A DNA stretch of 28,556 nucleotides. Source: a virus. Shown piece by piece: positions 1 to 9,500 of the stretch; the stretch's first letter is position 1; every line of letters starts with the position of its first letter. The translations under genes were made by a program, and so were the position numbers. A model generated the notes under the pieces. That model was not told the origin of the DNA. It searched no databases and saw only the letters and a program-made list of their open reading frames with translations. Location of the stretch: IMG/VR virus record IMGVR_UViG_3300020445_000049, positions 1 through 28,556 of that record. One strand, given 5' to 3'.

Positions 1-135
1 GTCTTTGAAAGTGGCGAAGTACAGGATATGTGTGGCGAGGACGTTTCGTTCTGCCTAGATGCGAAGGAGGCAGGTTTCGAGATCTGGTGTGATCCTCGTG
101 TTCGTGTAGGTCATGAGAAGACTAGGGTAATCTAA
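1..135 (+). CDS. C-terminal fragment, probable family 2 glycosyltransferase
   Basis: The first reading frame is open from the left edge to a TAA at 133-135, giving the last 44 residues of a protein that begins outside the window. The tail contains GEDVSFCLDA, then AGFEIWCDP and VGHEK. This spacing is typical of the end of GT-A family 2 glycosyltransferases, where the GED acidic motif contributes to the active site and is followed by a helix, a short strand with DP and a GH(x)K-like segment. Such an enzyme would transfer a sugar from a nucleotide sugar; the substrate cannot be told from this piece. Its stop overlaps the next gene's ATG by one base (TAATG), so the two are probably translated in sequence. 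G+C looks higher here than in the structural genes downstream. The family call rests on a short motif only. Confidence 0.55.
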   Translation, partial: VFESGEVQDMCGEDVSFCLDAKEAGFEIWCDPRVRVGHEKTRVI

Positions 136-293
136 TGACACGTTATAATATTCTTATTGACGGTAAGGTTGTTTACGAGAATCTCTCTCAAGACGAGTAT
201 TTTAACACTATAGAGGATTTGGCACAGGACTATTATATTGATAGTTCTTCCCCGAATCCTTCTAATATCAAAACTGAATTTATTGAGGACTAA
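135..293 (+). CDS. Small conserved phage protein of unknown function (52 aa)
   Basis: ATG at 135-137 shares its A with the upstream stop (TAATG), and the frame ends at TAA 291-293. The product is 52 residues, starts MTRYNILIDGKVVYENLS and is acidic, rich in D, E and Y, with no signal peptide or membrane segment. The opening looks like a beta hairpin (NILIDGKVVYENL), followed by a helical acidic stretch (EYFNTIEDLAQDYY) and a tail ending TEFIED. I recall small proteins of this type in T4-like cyanophage genomes, but no function is known to me. No clear Shine-Dalgarno lies upstream, so expression probably depends on coupling to the preceding gene. The minus-strand frame over the same bases is much less phage-like and is ignored. 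Confidence 0.7.
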   Translation: MTRYNILIDGKVVYENLSQDEYFNTIEDLAQDYYIDSSSPNPSNIKTEFIED

Positions 294-296
294 TTT

Positions 297-443
297 ATGG
301 CAAAAATGAAGCAAAATCTTTTAGGTGGGTCTTATGTAGAGGCAACTCCGAAAAAGTCTCGACAGGGAAGAGGAAAGCACTCGAAGTATTCGGCAACCAG
401 CCGTAACTCGGCTCGTAAAAGATATAGAGGACAAGGACGTTGA
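297..443 (+). CDS. Very small, highly basic phage protein (48 aa)
   Basis: ATG at 297, three bases after the previous stop, with GAGG at 285-288 eight bases upstream as ribosome binding site; stop TGA at 441-443. The 48-residue product starts MAKMKQNLLGGSYVEATPKK and ends KRYRGQGR. By my count it has 7 Lys and 7 Arg against a single acidic residue (E15), so its net charge is about +13. It is rich in G, S, Q and N and is probably disordered unless bound. Such a composition suits binding to nucleic acid or to an acidic surface, but that is inference. I recall similar short proteins (LLGG, QGRG and YRGQG-like segments) near the baseplate genes of cyanophages. Its TGA overlaps the TTG start of the next gene (TTGA), which suggests coupled translation. 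Confidence 0.75.
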   Translation: MAKMKQNLLGGSYVEATPKKSRQGRGKHSKYSATSRNSARKRYRGQGR

Positions 444-1063
444 GTCAACCCGAATTAACTAGTTTTACTGATCACGGCAATTTTATCTCCGAATTTCAAT
501 CTAATCTTGATGGAGATAAATTTGTCGATTTTTATGAGCGTATGGCCGCTGCTGGTGCTGGATTAGTTACACCACGCAGCACAGGTGCTGTAAAGAACGA
601 ACAACTGTTCCTTACACAACTATTACAGCATGAAGAACAGAATGTTTATAACGCTACATTACCATTAGCAAGGGATTGGAATCATATTGTAATGAGTTGT
701 CTTCATCATTACACAGAACAGTACGAAATATTGAAAGATACACCATTTGAGTACAAATATTCTAAATTACAGAAGACTCGCCCTACACAGGGGTATCATT
801 CGTGGCATCATGATGCTTGTGCCCCTGATACTTATCGCAAAATGGTCGTTATTATCTACCTAAATGATGGTTATGGTGGTGGAGAAACAGAATTTTTATA
901 TCAAAGTCTTAGAATTGAACCTAAAATGGGTAAAGTTATCATATTTCCAGCAGGATGGACACATACACACCGTGGAAACCCTCCTTTACATGGTAATAAG
1001 TACATATTAAATGGTTGGATTGAAGAATTTCCGCAAAATTCTTATAATACGATGCCCAGATAA
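440..1063 (+). CDS. Fe(II)/2-oxoglutarate-dependent oxygenase (prolyl 4-hydroxylase-like)
   Basis: This 207-residue protein has the metal and cosubstrate residues of the 2OG-Fe(II) dioxygenase fold: H123-x-D125 (in SWHHDA), the distal H177 (in WTHTHRGNPP; H175 is an alternative) and K187 ten residues later, the usual position for binding 2-oxoglutarate. YLNDGYGGGETEF and KVIIFPAGW are the matching core strands of the prolyl-hydroxylase-like branch. Such enzymes hydroxylate a protein side chain or small molecule using O2 and 2-oxoglutarate; the target is unknown. The TTG start at 440 is chosen because it overlaps the upstream stop (TTGA), has GAGG at 427-430 nine bases away, and gives the full N-terminal region; the next in-frame ATG, about 34 codons later, would cut into it. 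No late promoter lies directly upstream, so it may be read with the small genes before it. Genes of this family are common in cyanophages beside structural genes. Confidence 0.87.
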   Translation: MSQPELTSFTDHGNFISEFQSNLDGDKFVDFYERMAAAGAGLVTPRSTGAVKNEQLFLTQLLQHEEQNVYNATLPLARDWNHIVMSCLHHYTEQYEILKDTPFEYKYSKLQKTRPTQGYHSWHHDACAPDTYRKMVVIIYLNDGYGGGETEFLYQSLRIEPKMGKVIIFPAGWTHTHRGNPPLHGNKYILNGWIEEFPQNSYNTMPR

Positions 1064-1081
1064 GAAAAATTTAAAAATAGG

Positions 1082-1089
1082 TATAAATA
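1082..1089 (+). promoter_or_regulatory. T4-type late promoter upstream of gene 25
   Basis: TATAAATA matches the T4 late promoter consensus exactly. In T4 this element is recognised by the gp55 sigma factor with the gp33 co-activator and the gp45 clamp, and needs no -35 element. It lies in the longest intergenic gap of the window, 31 bases before the gp25 start, where a promoter driving gp25, gp6 and gp7 is expected. Confidence 0.8.
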
Positions 1090-1091
1090 AA

Positions 1092-1098
1092 GGGAGGA
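1092..1098 (+). promoter_or_regulatory. Displaced Shine-Dalgarno of gene 25
   Basis: GGGAGGA is the strongest ribosome-binding sequence in this part of the window, but it sits 22 bases before the gp25 ATG, too far for ordinary use. The bases 1110-1116 (TTCTCCT) can pair with it: seven pairs, two of them G-U, around an 11-base loop. No other Shine-Dalgarno is present before the ATG. An in-frame ATT at 1109 would have normal spacing of 10 bases. T4 gene 25 is known for a split ribosome binding site with a distant Shine-Dalgarno, so this may be a related arrangement. Confidence 0.5.
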
Positions 1099-1120
1099 AA
1101 TACTACAAATTCTCCTGTCG

Positions 1121-1522
1121 ATGGCGATTAAGCGTAAATCTAGAGCATTTAAAGACATTAGTTTGTCTTTTAAACCACATCCTATAACTGGTGATATGCC
1201 AGTTTTGGTGAATGAACGTGCAATCGTTAGATCAGTCAGAAATTTAGTAGAAACTATCCCAACTGAAAGGTTTTTTGAACCATTAATTGGTACAGATATT
1301 CGTGGAATGTTGTTTGAAAACTATACTAAACTAACTTCCTATGTAATTGAAGACCAAATTAAGATTTCTATCAATAATTATGAACCAAGGGTTGCCAATG
1401 TCAAGACAGATGTCATAGGTAGACCAGATAGTAATGCTTTTGAGGTGACAGTTTTCTTTGATATTGTTGGTTTGGATAGACCAAGACAAAATTTCACCTT
1501 TTTATTAGAACCTACCAGATAA
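1121..1522 (+). CDS. gp25: Baseplate wedge protein gp25 (T4 gp25-like)
   Basis: The 133-residue product has the length of T4 gp25 (132) and its hallmark segments: RSVRNLVETIPTERFFEP, then GTDIRGMLFEN, then NNYEPRV, the EPR-loop motif conserved from T4 gp25 to type VI secretion TssE. In T4, gp25 is part of the inner wedge core with gp6 and gp53 and contacts the first sheath ring, so it helps start sheath polymerisation and contraction. ATG at 1121 is chosen because no ATG, GTG or TTG lies upstream in frame before the preceding gene; a rare ATT start at 1109 would add four residues. A late promoter lies 31 bases upstream. The stop is four bases before the gp6 start, so the two are very likely co-translated. 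Confidence 0.95.
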   Translation: MAIKRKSRAFKDISLSFKPHPITGDMPVLVNERAIVRSVRNLVETIPTERFFEPLIGTDIRGMLFENYTKLTSYVIEDQIKISINNYEPRVANVKTDVIGRPDSNAFEVTVFFDIVGLDRPRQNFTFLLEPTR

Positions 1523-1526
1523 AATA

Positions 1527-3506
1527 ATGCCAGTTACGCAGTTTAACACTCTAGATTTTGACCAAATTAAGTCACAATTGAAGGATTATCTTGCTTCAAA
1601 TTCAAATTTTACTGATTTTGACTTTGAAGGATCTAATTTTTCAGTTTTAATTGATTCTTTAGCATATAATACGTATATTAATGCCTTTAATGCGAATTTA
1701 GTAGCAAATGAATCGTTTTTAGATTCAGCAACTATAAGAGAGAATGTTATATCATTAGCACGTAACATAGGATATGTGCCAAGATCTAGAACGGCAGCAG
1801 AAGCACATATATCATTTGATGTAGAAATACAGGATAGTAATAATGATATTGCTCAAATTAGACTTAAACCTGGTCTTGTTTGTGTAGGAAATGCTAATAA
1901 TACAAATTTTAGATTTTCAACATCATCTCCAATAACTACTAATGTAGTAACTAATAATGTTGGTAAGAGAATCGCATCTTTTACTAATATTCCAGTTAAA
2001 CAAGGAACATTAGTACAAACAAGTTTTATAATTGATACTCAAGTTGATCAGAGATTTATCTTAGATAATGCTAATATTGATTCTTCAACCATTAGAGTTA
2101 GTGTTAGAAACGATGTTAATGATGTATCTGAGGGTAGAGAATATAAAAAGATAGATAATATTCTCAATTTAAACAAAGATTCTGAAATATTCTTAATACA
2201 AGAGGTTCAGGATGAAAAAATTGAAATTCTTTTTGGTGATGGATTCTTTGGTAAGAAATTAACAACAGGCAATATTGTTACTGCTAGGTACATTATAACT
2301 GATGGACCTGAAGGTAATGGTGCTGGTGGAGCAGCAGGTTCTGTTGGTACATTTGAATTTCAAGGAACATTTGATCGTAGATTAAGTAGTGCTTCACAAC
2401 AATACATTTCTACATTACCAAATGATAGTATAGTCGTAACTACTGTTAATCGTGCCTCAAATGGTGCTGAGAACGAAGAAATATCATCAATTAAGTATTT
2501 GGCTCCTAGACTCTATTCCGCACAGTATAGGGCAGTTACACCAAGGGATTATGAGGCAATAATACAGTCAATTTACCCTGCAACAGAATCTGTTGCTGTT
2601 GTTGGTGGTGAAGAGTTAGATCCACCACAATTTGGTAAAGTTCAGATTAGTATTAAACCAAAAAATGGTACTTATGTATCTGATTTTGATAAACAACAAA
2701 TCAAAAGTAAGTTAAAGAATTACGCTATTGCTGGTATAAATTCCGAAATTGTTGATCTTAAAGTTCTATATGTAGAAATTGACACAACAGTTTATTATAA
2801 TACCGCACAATTCTCGGACGGTGCTTTATTACGCACCAATATAGTTGATAATCTTACTACATATTCAAACAATGTGGAGATTAATAAGTTTGGTGGTAGA
2901 TTCAAGTTTAGTAAAATGAATCAACTTATTGATAGGGTTAATAATGCTATTACTTCTAATATCACAAAAGTGAAGATTAGAAGAGATATGAAGGTACTTA
3001 TCAATACATTTGCTCAATATGAATTGTGTTTTGGTAATAGATTTTACATTAGTCAAGCAGGCTATAACATCAAGTCTACAGGGTTTAAGATCTCTGGATA
3101 CCCTAACACGGTGTATTTCACAGATATTCCAAATAAGACTGTTACAGGCGATTTAGATGGCAGTAAGAAGGGTGTTATGTGTATTGTATCTAAGGATACA
3201 AAGAATGAAATGAAGATCGTAGCAAAGGATGTTGGTACGGTTGATTATAAGAAAGGTGAGATTATCATCAACACTGTTAATATAACACAAACTAATGCAG
3301 CAAACAACTTAATTGAGATACAAGCGTTCCCTGAATCTAATGATGTAATTGGATTAAAGGATCTCTACCTCAGTTTTGATGTTTCTAATAGTTCGATAAA
3401 TATGGTTAAAGACGTAATCGCATCAGGAGAGGATGTTTCAGGCGTGGTATTTTCAAGAGATTACTATACTTCAAGTTACTCCAATGGAGCAATCGAGAGG
3501 AAATAA
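1527..3506 (+). CDS. gp6: Baseplate wedge protein gp6 (Baseplate_J family)
   Basis: At 659 residues this is nearly the length of T4 gp6 (660). Family features are the N-terminal FDQIKSQLKDYLASN and DSLAYNTYINAFNANLVANESFLDSAT region, the segment IGYVPRSRTAA, and the mid-protein ILFGDGFFGKKL followed by RAVTPRDYEAIIQSIYP and GKVQISIKPKNG, which mark the Baseplate_J-like core. In T4, gp6 dimers form the continuous inner ring of the baseplate and convey the conformational change that releases the sheath. Its C-terminal part (about residues 500-659) is a beta-rich extension. No Shine-Dalgarno is visible before the ATG, so translation is probably coupled to gp25 four bases upstream. Its end holds GAGAGG (3495-3500), the ribosome binding site of the next gene. 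Confidence 0.95.
   Translation: MPVTQFNTLDFDQIKSQLKDYLASNSNFTDFDFEGSNFSVLIDSLAYNTYINAFNANLVANESFLDSATIRENVISLARNIGYVPRSRTAAEAHISFDVEIQDSNNDIAQIRLKPGLVCVGNANNTNFRFSTSSPITTNVVTNNVGKRIASFTNIPVKQGTLVQTSFIIDTQVDQRFILDNANIDSSTIRVSVRNDVNDVSEGREYKKIDNILNLNKDSEIFLIQEVQDEKIEILFGDGFFGKKLTTGNIVTARYIITDGPEGNGAGGAAGSVGTFEFQGTFDRRLSSASQQYISTLPNDSIVVTTVNRASNGAENEEISSIKYLAPRLYSAQYRAVTPRDYEAIIQSIYPATESVAVVGGEELDPPQFGKVQISIKPKNGTYVSDFDKQQIKSKLKNYAIAGINSEIVDLKVLYVEIDTTVYYNTAQFSDGALLRTNIVDNLTTYSNNVEINKFGGRFKFSKMNQLIDRVNNAITSNITKVKIRRDMKVLINTFAQYELCFGNRFYISQAGYNIKSTGFKISGYPNTVYFTDIPNKTVTGDLDGSKKGVMCIVSKDTKNEMKIVAKDVGTVDYKKGEIIINTVNITQTNAANNLIEIQAFPESNDVIGLKDLYLSFDVSNSSINMVKDVIASGEDVSGVVFSRDYYTSSYSNGAIERK
3395..3402 (+). 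promoter_or_regulatory. Possible late promoter inside the end of gp6, before gp7
   Basis: GATAAATA differs from the T4 consensus only in its first base and fits the looser NATAAATA form that I recall being reported for cyanophages. It lies about 110 bases before the gp7 start, inside the gp6 coding sequence. A chance match is possible in AT-rich DNA. Confidence 0.3.
3495..3500 (+). promoter_or_regulatory. Ribosome binding site of gp7
   Basis: GAGAGG sits nine bases before the ATG at 3510, inside the last codons of gp6. It is the best-placed Shine-Dalgarno among the baseplate genes here and fixes the start of the very large protein. Confidence 0.7.
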
Positions 3507-3509
3507 AGA

Positions 3510-6500
3510 ATGAGTATAGAATTTGATAAAAGAGTACAAGTCAATAAAATAGTCGAGAGTCAGTTACCCGAATTTGTGGTTGCTGATTTTCCATTAACGA
3601 CTGATTTTTTAAAGCAATATTACATATCACAAGAATTTCAAGGAGGTCCTACTGATCTTATTGATAATCTTGATAGGTATCTTAAGGTAGACAACCTAGT
3701 TCCTGAAGTTGTTACTGGAACTACTACATTATCTACAGACATTCTTTCTGATGATACAACTATTACTGTTGCTTCAACAAAGGGATTTCCTCAAGAATAT
3801 GGTCTTTTAAAGATTGATGATGAAATTATATCATATACAGGTAAGACAAGTACAACTTTTACAGGATGTATACGTGGATTTAGTGGAATAAGTGGATATA
3901 ATGTTGGCATTTCCTCATCATTGCTTGATGTTAATAAGCAAACTTTAAAATTTGATGATACTAATGCGTCTAATCATAATATTAATTCCGTAATTACTAA
4001 TCTTAGTGTACTATTTTTACAGGAATTTTATAAGAAGATAAAGAAAACTTTCTTACCAGGTTTAGAAGATGAGACATTCTATTCTGGTATTGATGTTGGT
4101 AATTTTGTAAAGAATGCTAGATCTTTTTACCAATCAAAGGGTATTGAAGAATCTATAAAAATATTATTTAAATTATTATATGGTGTTGAGGCTAAGGTAT
4201 TAGATCTTGAAGAACGTTTAGTTAAGCCATCAGCAGCTGAATTTATTCGTAGAGAAACTGTTATTGCTGAAGCAATAAGTGGTAATCCATATAATTTGGT
4301 TGGTCAAACTATATACAAATCAACTGATGATAGAACCACTGGATCAGTATCTGAAGTTGAGATTTTAACAAGAGCAGGTAAAACATACTATCAACTTTCT
4401 TTATTTGTTGGATTTAGTGATAGAGATCTAATCGAAGGTAGTTTTAATATACAGGCAAAAACAAAGGCATTAGAAACAATTTCAATTGGATCTTCTATTA
4501 TATCTGTAGATTCTACTATTGGATTTGATGAAAGTGGATCTATTTTAAGTGAAAATAGTGATGATATCATTGAATATACTTCAAAGAGTGTAAATCAGTT
4601 TTTTGGATGTTCTAATATTACTAGTGCGATAGAAACTGGTTCAAGCATAAGAACAACAGAAACTGTATTTGGATATGAAGGTGGTGATTTATCTCAAAGA
4701 TGTGATTTAAGAATTACTGGGGTTCTTTCTAAATTCGTACCAAGTGAAGATATTTCATTAGTTGGTGAACGAGAAGAGATTTCTGTAAAGAATGTTGGTG
4801 AGGTTATATTAAATAGAGGCGAATCCTATAAAGAATTATTTGCTAATAGTTGGATCTATAATACAAGTTCTCGTTATCAGATAGAAAATGTAGCATCAAA
4901 TGGTCAAACATCATTCACTTTATTAAGTACCATTGATAAATCCAGTTTAAAGATTGGTGATAGCATTACTTTCCTTAGAAGAACTGCTATGACACCAATG
5001 GGTGGTGCTATAGTTAAGAGTATTGATTATGTAACTAATAGTATTACCGTAGATAACTTATCTTGGTCTAGTGGAGAACCAAACCCACTTGCTGATTATG
5101 ACCTAAGAAGAAATTTAAATAAAGCAAAAACAACATCTGTTGGTATAGGTCTTTCTAATAGTAATGTTATCTCTGATGTACTTAATGTTTACGTTGATGG
5201 GAATAAGGATGGTTATGTTGCTTCTAACGCATTACCAAGTTATGAACTTAATCTACAGAGATTTACTTCTGTAATATCTGAAAATGTTGGTTTAGGTGTA
5301 ACTTTCCGTGATATACTTGATTATCCAACATTTCAAGATCCAATTTCTGGATTTGATTCTCAATATGCAAGAATAAATTTACCAGAACCAACAAAATTTA
5401 TTTCAGGTAATGCTGTTGTCTATCAAACAAGGGATAATTTAGATGATATAGGTATTCCTATTGATGGTTTATCTGATGGGGAAACTTATTATATTAGTGT
5501 TGCTGAAGGTTCAAATAAGAAGGGTATTGCTTTATATAATTCAATAAGTGCTATTGGTAGTGCTAGTAGTATAACTATGAATCCACCAGTAGGTGCTGGT
5601 CATACTCATACACATACTTTTATTCTTAAAGATCATTTCAATAAAATGCTCTATGAGGATAGAATTTTAAGAAAATATCCATTAGCACAGGATTTAAGTA
5701 TTACAACTAAAGGTCAGAAACCAATTAATAATATTGGTATGTTGATTAATGGTACTCAAATTAGATCATATGTAGCAAATGAGACCATGTCATTTGGTCC
5801 TTTAGAGAGTATTGAAGTATATAATTCAGGAAAAGATTATGATGTTGCTAATCCTCCAAAATTATCTATTGAAGCACCATTAGAATATGGTGGTGAAAGA
5901 GCATACGCAGAACCAATTATTAGAGGATCTGTTAAAGAAATACTTGTAGATGAACAAGATTTTGATATTGATAAGGTTTTATCAGTAAGCCTTGTTGGTG
6001 GTAATGGTAAAGGATGTTTATTAGAACCAGTTATTGGACCTAGATTTAGAGAAGTTGAGTTTGATAGTCGTGATATATTCTTCTCAGGTGGTTTGGATAT
6101 ACAAGAAGAAACTATAACTTTCAAAAAAGATCATAATCTTGTTGATGGTCAGTTAATTTATTATAACAGTAATGGACAAGATCCGATTGGAATAACCAAA
6201 TTTAAAGAAGCAAGTAATGTTGTTACTGAATGGTTGGTTAATGGAGCACCTTACTATGTTAGGGTTATTAATCCAAAGAGAATATATTTGTTTAAAACAC
6301 CAGATGATGCTATGTTTGGCATCACAGGTATTAATACTGTAGGATTCTCTACAGCAACAAATGCTGCTGGTATCCATAAGTTCAGATTAGATTCCAAAAA
6401 CACTTTAAGATCTGTTAGAGTTTTAAATTCTGGTTATGATTTCCAATATAGAAAATTACCTGTACATCCTTCAGGAATTTCAACTTCCTTTGATACTGTA

Positions 6501-9500
6501 AACTTTAAGAATCATGGATTTAGGGACGGTGATTTAGTAGAATATACCACAATGGTTGGTATAGGTACAACACAACCCAAAGCAATTCAAGGTTTAACTG
6601 TATCTACAGGTATAAGCACTACTGCTAATTTTTATCATGTATTGAAGATTGATAATGATTCATTTAGATTATCAGATGCTGGAATTGGTGGTACTTCAAA
6701 AGTTGATTATACAAGGAAGAAATATGTTGGTTTAGGATCAACAGGTACTGGATATCAGGTATTTAAGTATCCAGATATTGAAGTAAATGTTAATGTTTCT
6801 TTTGCTTCAAGTATTTCTGGTAAAATAAACTTTACTCCTATTGTTACGGGTGAAATAATAGGTTCTTATCTATATGATGGTGGTAGTAAGTATGGTAGTA
6901 AAGTTTCTGGGCATTATTTTACACCAAAAATAACTATAGAGAATGGAAGAACTGCTGAAGTAAGACCAATAATCGAAAGTGGTAAAATTATTGATGTTCA
7001 AGTTCTTAATAAAGGAAAAGAATATTGGTCTTTACCAGATCTTACTATAACTGATGGTGGAGCTACTGGTAGTGGATGTAAATTAAAACCTGTTATCAAT
7101 GAAGATGGACAGTTATCTGATATAGTTGTAATTAATACAGGTATTGGATATTCTACAAACGCAAATGTTTATGTAGATCCTAAAGGTAAGAATGCTTTAT
7201 TAAACGCTAGTATAAGAAAATTATCTATTGATAATTATCAGTGGCAGAATGAAAATCATCTTGAAAAACTTAATGATGACTTATTACAGTTTAGTGTTCA
7301 TGCATATACTAATACTATAGCAGAAGAATTAGGGGATATTGGTGGTGTGACTGGTGCTGGTATTGGTACACACTCATCATTGATTGGTTGGGCATATGAT
7401 GGTATTCCAATATATGGACCATATGGTTATACCGATCCTTCTGATATTAACTCAGGAATTAAGAGATTGCTTCCAAGTTATGTTCAGAAGTATGATTATA
7501 AAGATCGTCCAACACTTCATGAATATGAAGAAAAGTTCTTTGTAGAAGATAATATTTTTGATGGTTCTGGTGATCTAGACATTCATAATGGAAGATTCTG
7601 TAAGACTCCAGAATTTCCAAATGGAGTTTATGCTTATTTTGCTACTGTAGATCAGAATGGTGTTCCTCAATATCCATATTTTATAGGAGAATCCTATAGA
7701 TTACCTTATATTGAAGAAAATACAGTTTTAGATCAGTCATTTGATTTTGGTAGTAGTAATCTTTCTAGGAATACTTTCCCATATAAGGTTAATGATATTA
7801 ATGCTGATAATGATTTTATTATAGAATCAAATGAAGTAATTAAACAAAAATCTGTAGTTGAATCAGTAACTAGAGGTGTTGTTGATACATTCCAGATATT
7901 GGATGGTGGTGATGGTTATAAAGTTGGTGACTTTACTGTATTTGATGATGAAGGTACAAATGGTAATGGTGCTAGAGGGCAAGTTGATGAAATAGTTGGT
8001 ATTGGTGTTTCTAGTATTAATACTAAATTAACTACTTTTGAAGATGCTATTCTAGTATGGAATAGTAATAGTGAGGTGATGGTACATAGTTTACCATCCA
8101 TTGAACTTAATGATCAAGATACTGTTTTAATATCAGGTCTTTCTACATCAATATACAAATTAAATAATTCATTTAAAGTTGGTGTTAGTACCGATGTTAT
8201 TGGATTGGCAAAAACAATGTCAGTTCAAAATAATTCAAATGGTGCGGTTGAAGATATTTACGTTAATTATATTCCAAACACTGTTTCAATAGGTGGATCA
8301 CTTAGAGTAGGTGATGAATGTCTTAAGGTATTAAATTTATTTGATGTTGGATCCATTATAAGAGTTAATAGACCTACCAGTGGTATTGCTCATACTTATG
8401 GATCTAAGATAGATGTATTAAATAATCGTATCAGTATACCAGTTAAAACTAATAGATTTGAATCTGATGTAAATTTAATTGAATTTTTTAATGCTAATCT
8501 AGCGGTTGGTGTTGGTACTACTTGTGGAAGTGTTGTTAATTATGCGATTGGTGAAAGTACAAAGCAAGTTAATATTCCATCTCAAAACATTTATTTACCA
8601 GGACATCCATTTAAAGGTGGAGAAAAAATTATATTCAGTAAGAAACCAGGTGCTGGATCATTACTTGTAGGTAGAGAGATTGATGCTTCACAGCAATTCT
8701 ATCTTCCAGATCAAAATACATCTGTATCAGAGTTGTATGTAATTGATAAAGGTAGTGATTTTATAGGTCTTGCTACTAATGTAGGTGCTGCTAATACAGA
8801 AGGTGGAATATTCTTTTATAGTAATGGATCTAATGATTATGAGTACAAAATAGAAACAACTTTTGAACAAATAACATGTAATGTTGATAGAATTGTTAGT
8901 ACAGTAACTACAAAGATAGGTGCTGCTAATACTACAACTCATGGGTTGCAGAATGGGGATATAGTTAATGTCGATGTTATACCAAATACAACAGTTGGTT
9001 TAGGATCTACTGCTCCATTAGTTTTAGATTATAATGAACAATATCAGAAAATATTAATCAATCCTGTTGGATTTGATGGAGCAGATGTTGATACAATTAA
9101 AGATACTATATCAATTACTGATCATGGATATAAAAATGGTGATAAAGTTTTCTATAAATGTGATGGAGATGTTGTTTCTGGGTTAACAACAGGTTGTTAT
9201 TACATACATTTAGTAGATTCAAATAAATTCAATTTATCGGAAACTTATAATGATACCTTCTCATCACCACCTAGAATGGTTGATCTATCTTCTAGTGGAA
9301 ATGGGCATACTATTTCATTAGTTAATCCTGAAATATCTGTAGTTAAAAATTCACAATTAACTTTTGGTGTTGGTTCATTTAATTTAGCAAATTATAACCT
9401 TAAGTTTTTCTATGATAAGGAATTTAAGAATGAATTTCTTACTGCTACGGATCGCAATGCCTTCAATGTTGTTGGATTGGGTACAATAGGTATTGGTACA

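Noticed and set aside
144-149. TATAAT, a sigma-70 -10-like hexamer
   Set aside because: It is inside the start of a coding sequence, has no convincing -35 element, and such hexamers are frequent in AT-rich DNA.
132-314. Minus-strand open frame of 60 codons
   Set aside because: It lies opposite two well-packed + strand genes joined by TAATG and a 3-base gap, has no ribosome binding site, and its translation is of low-complexity character.
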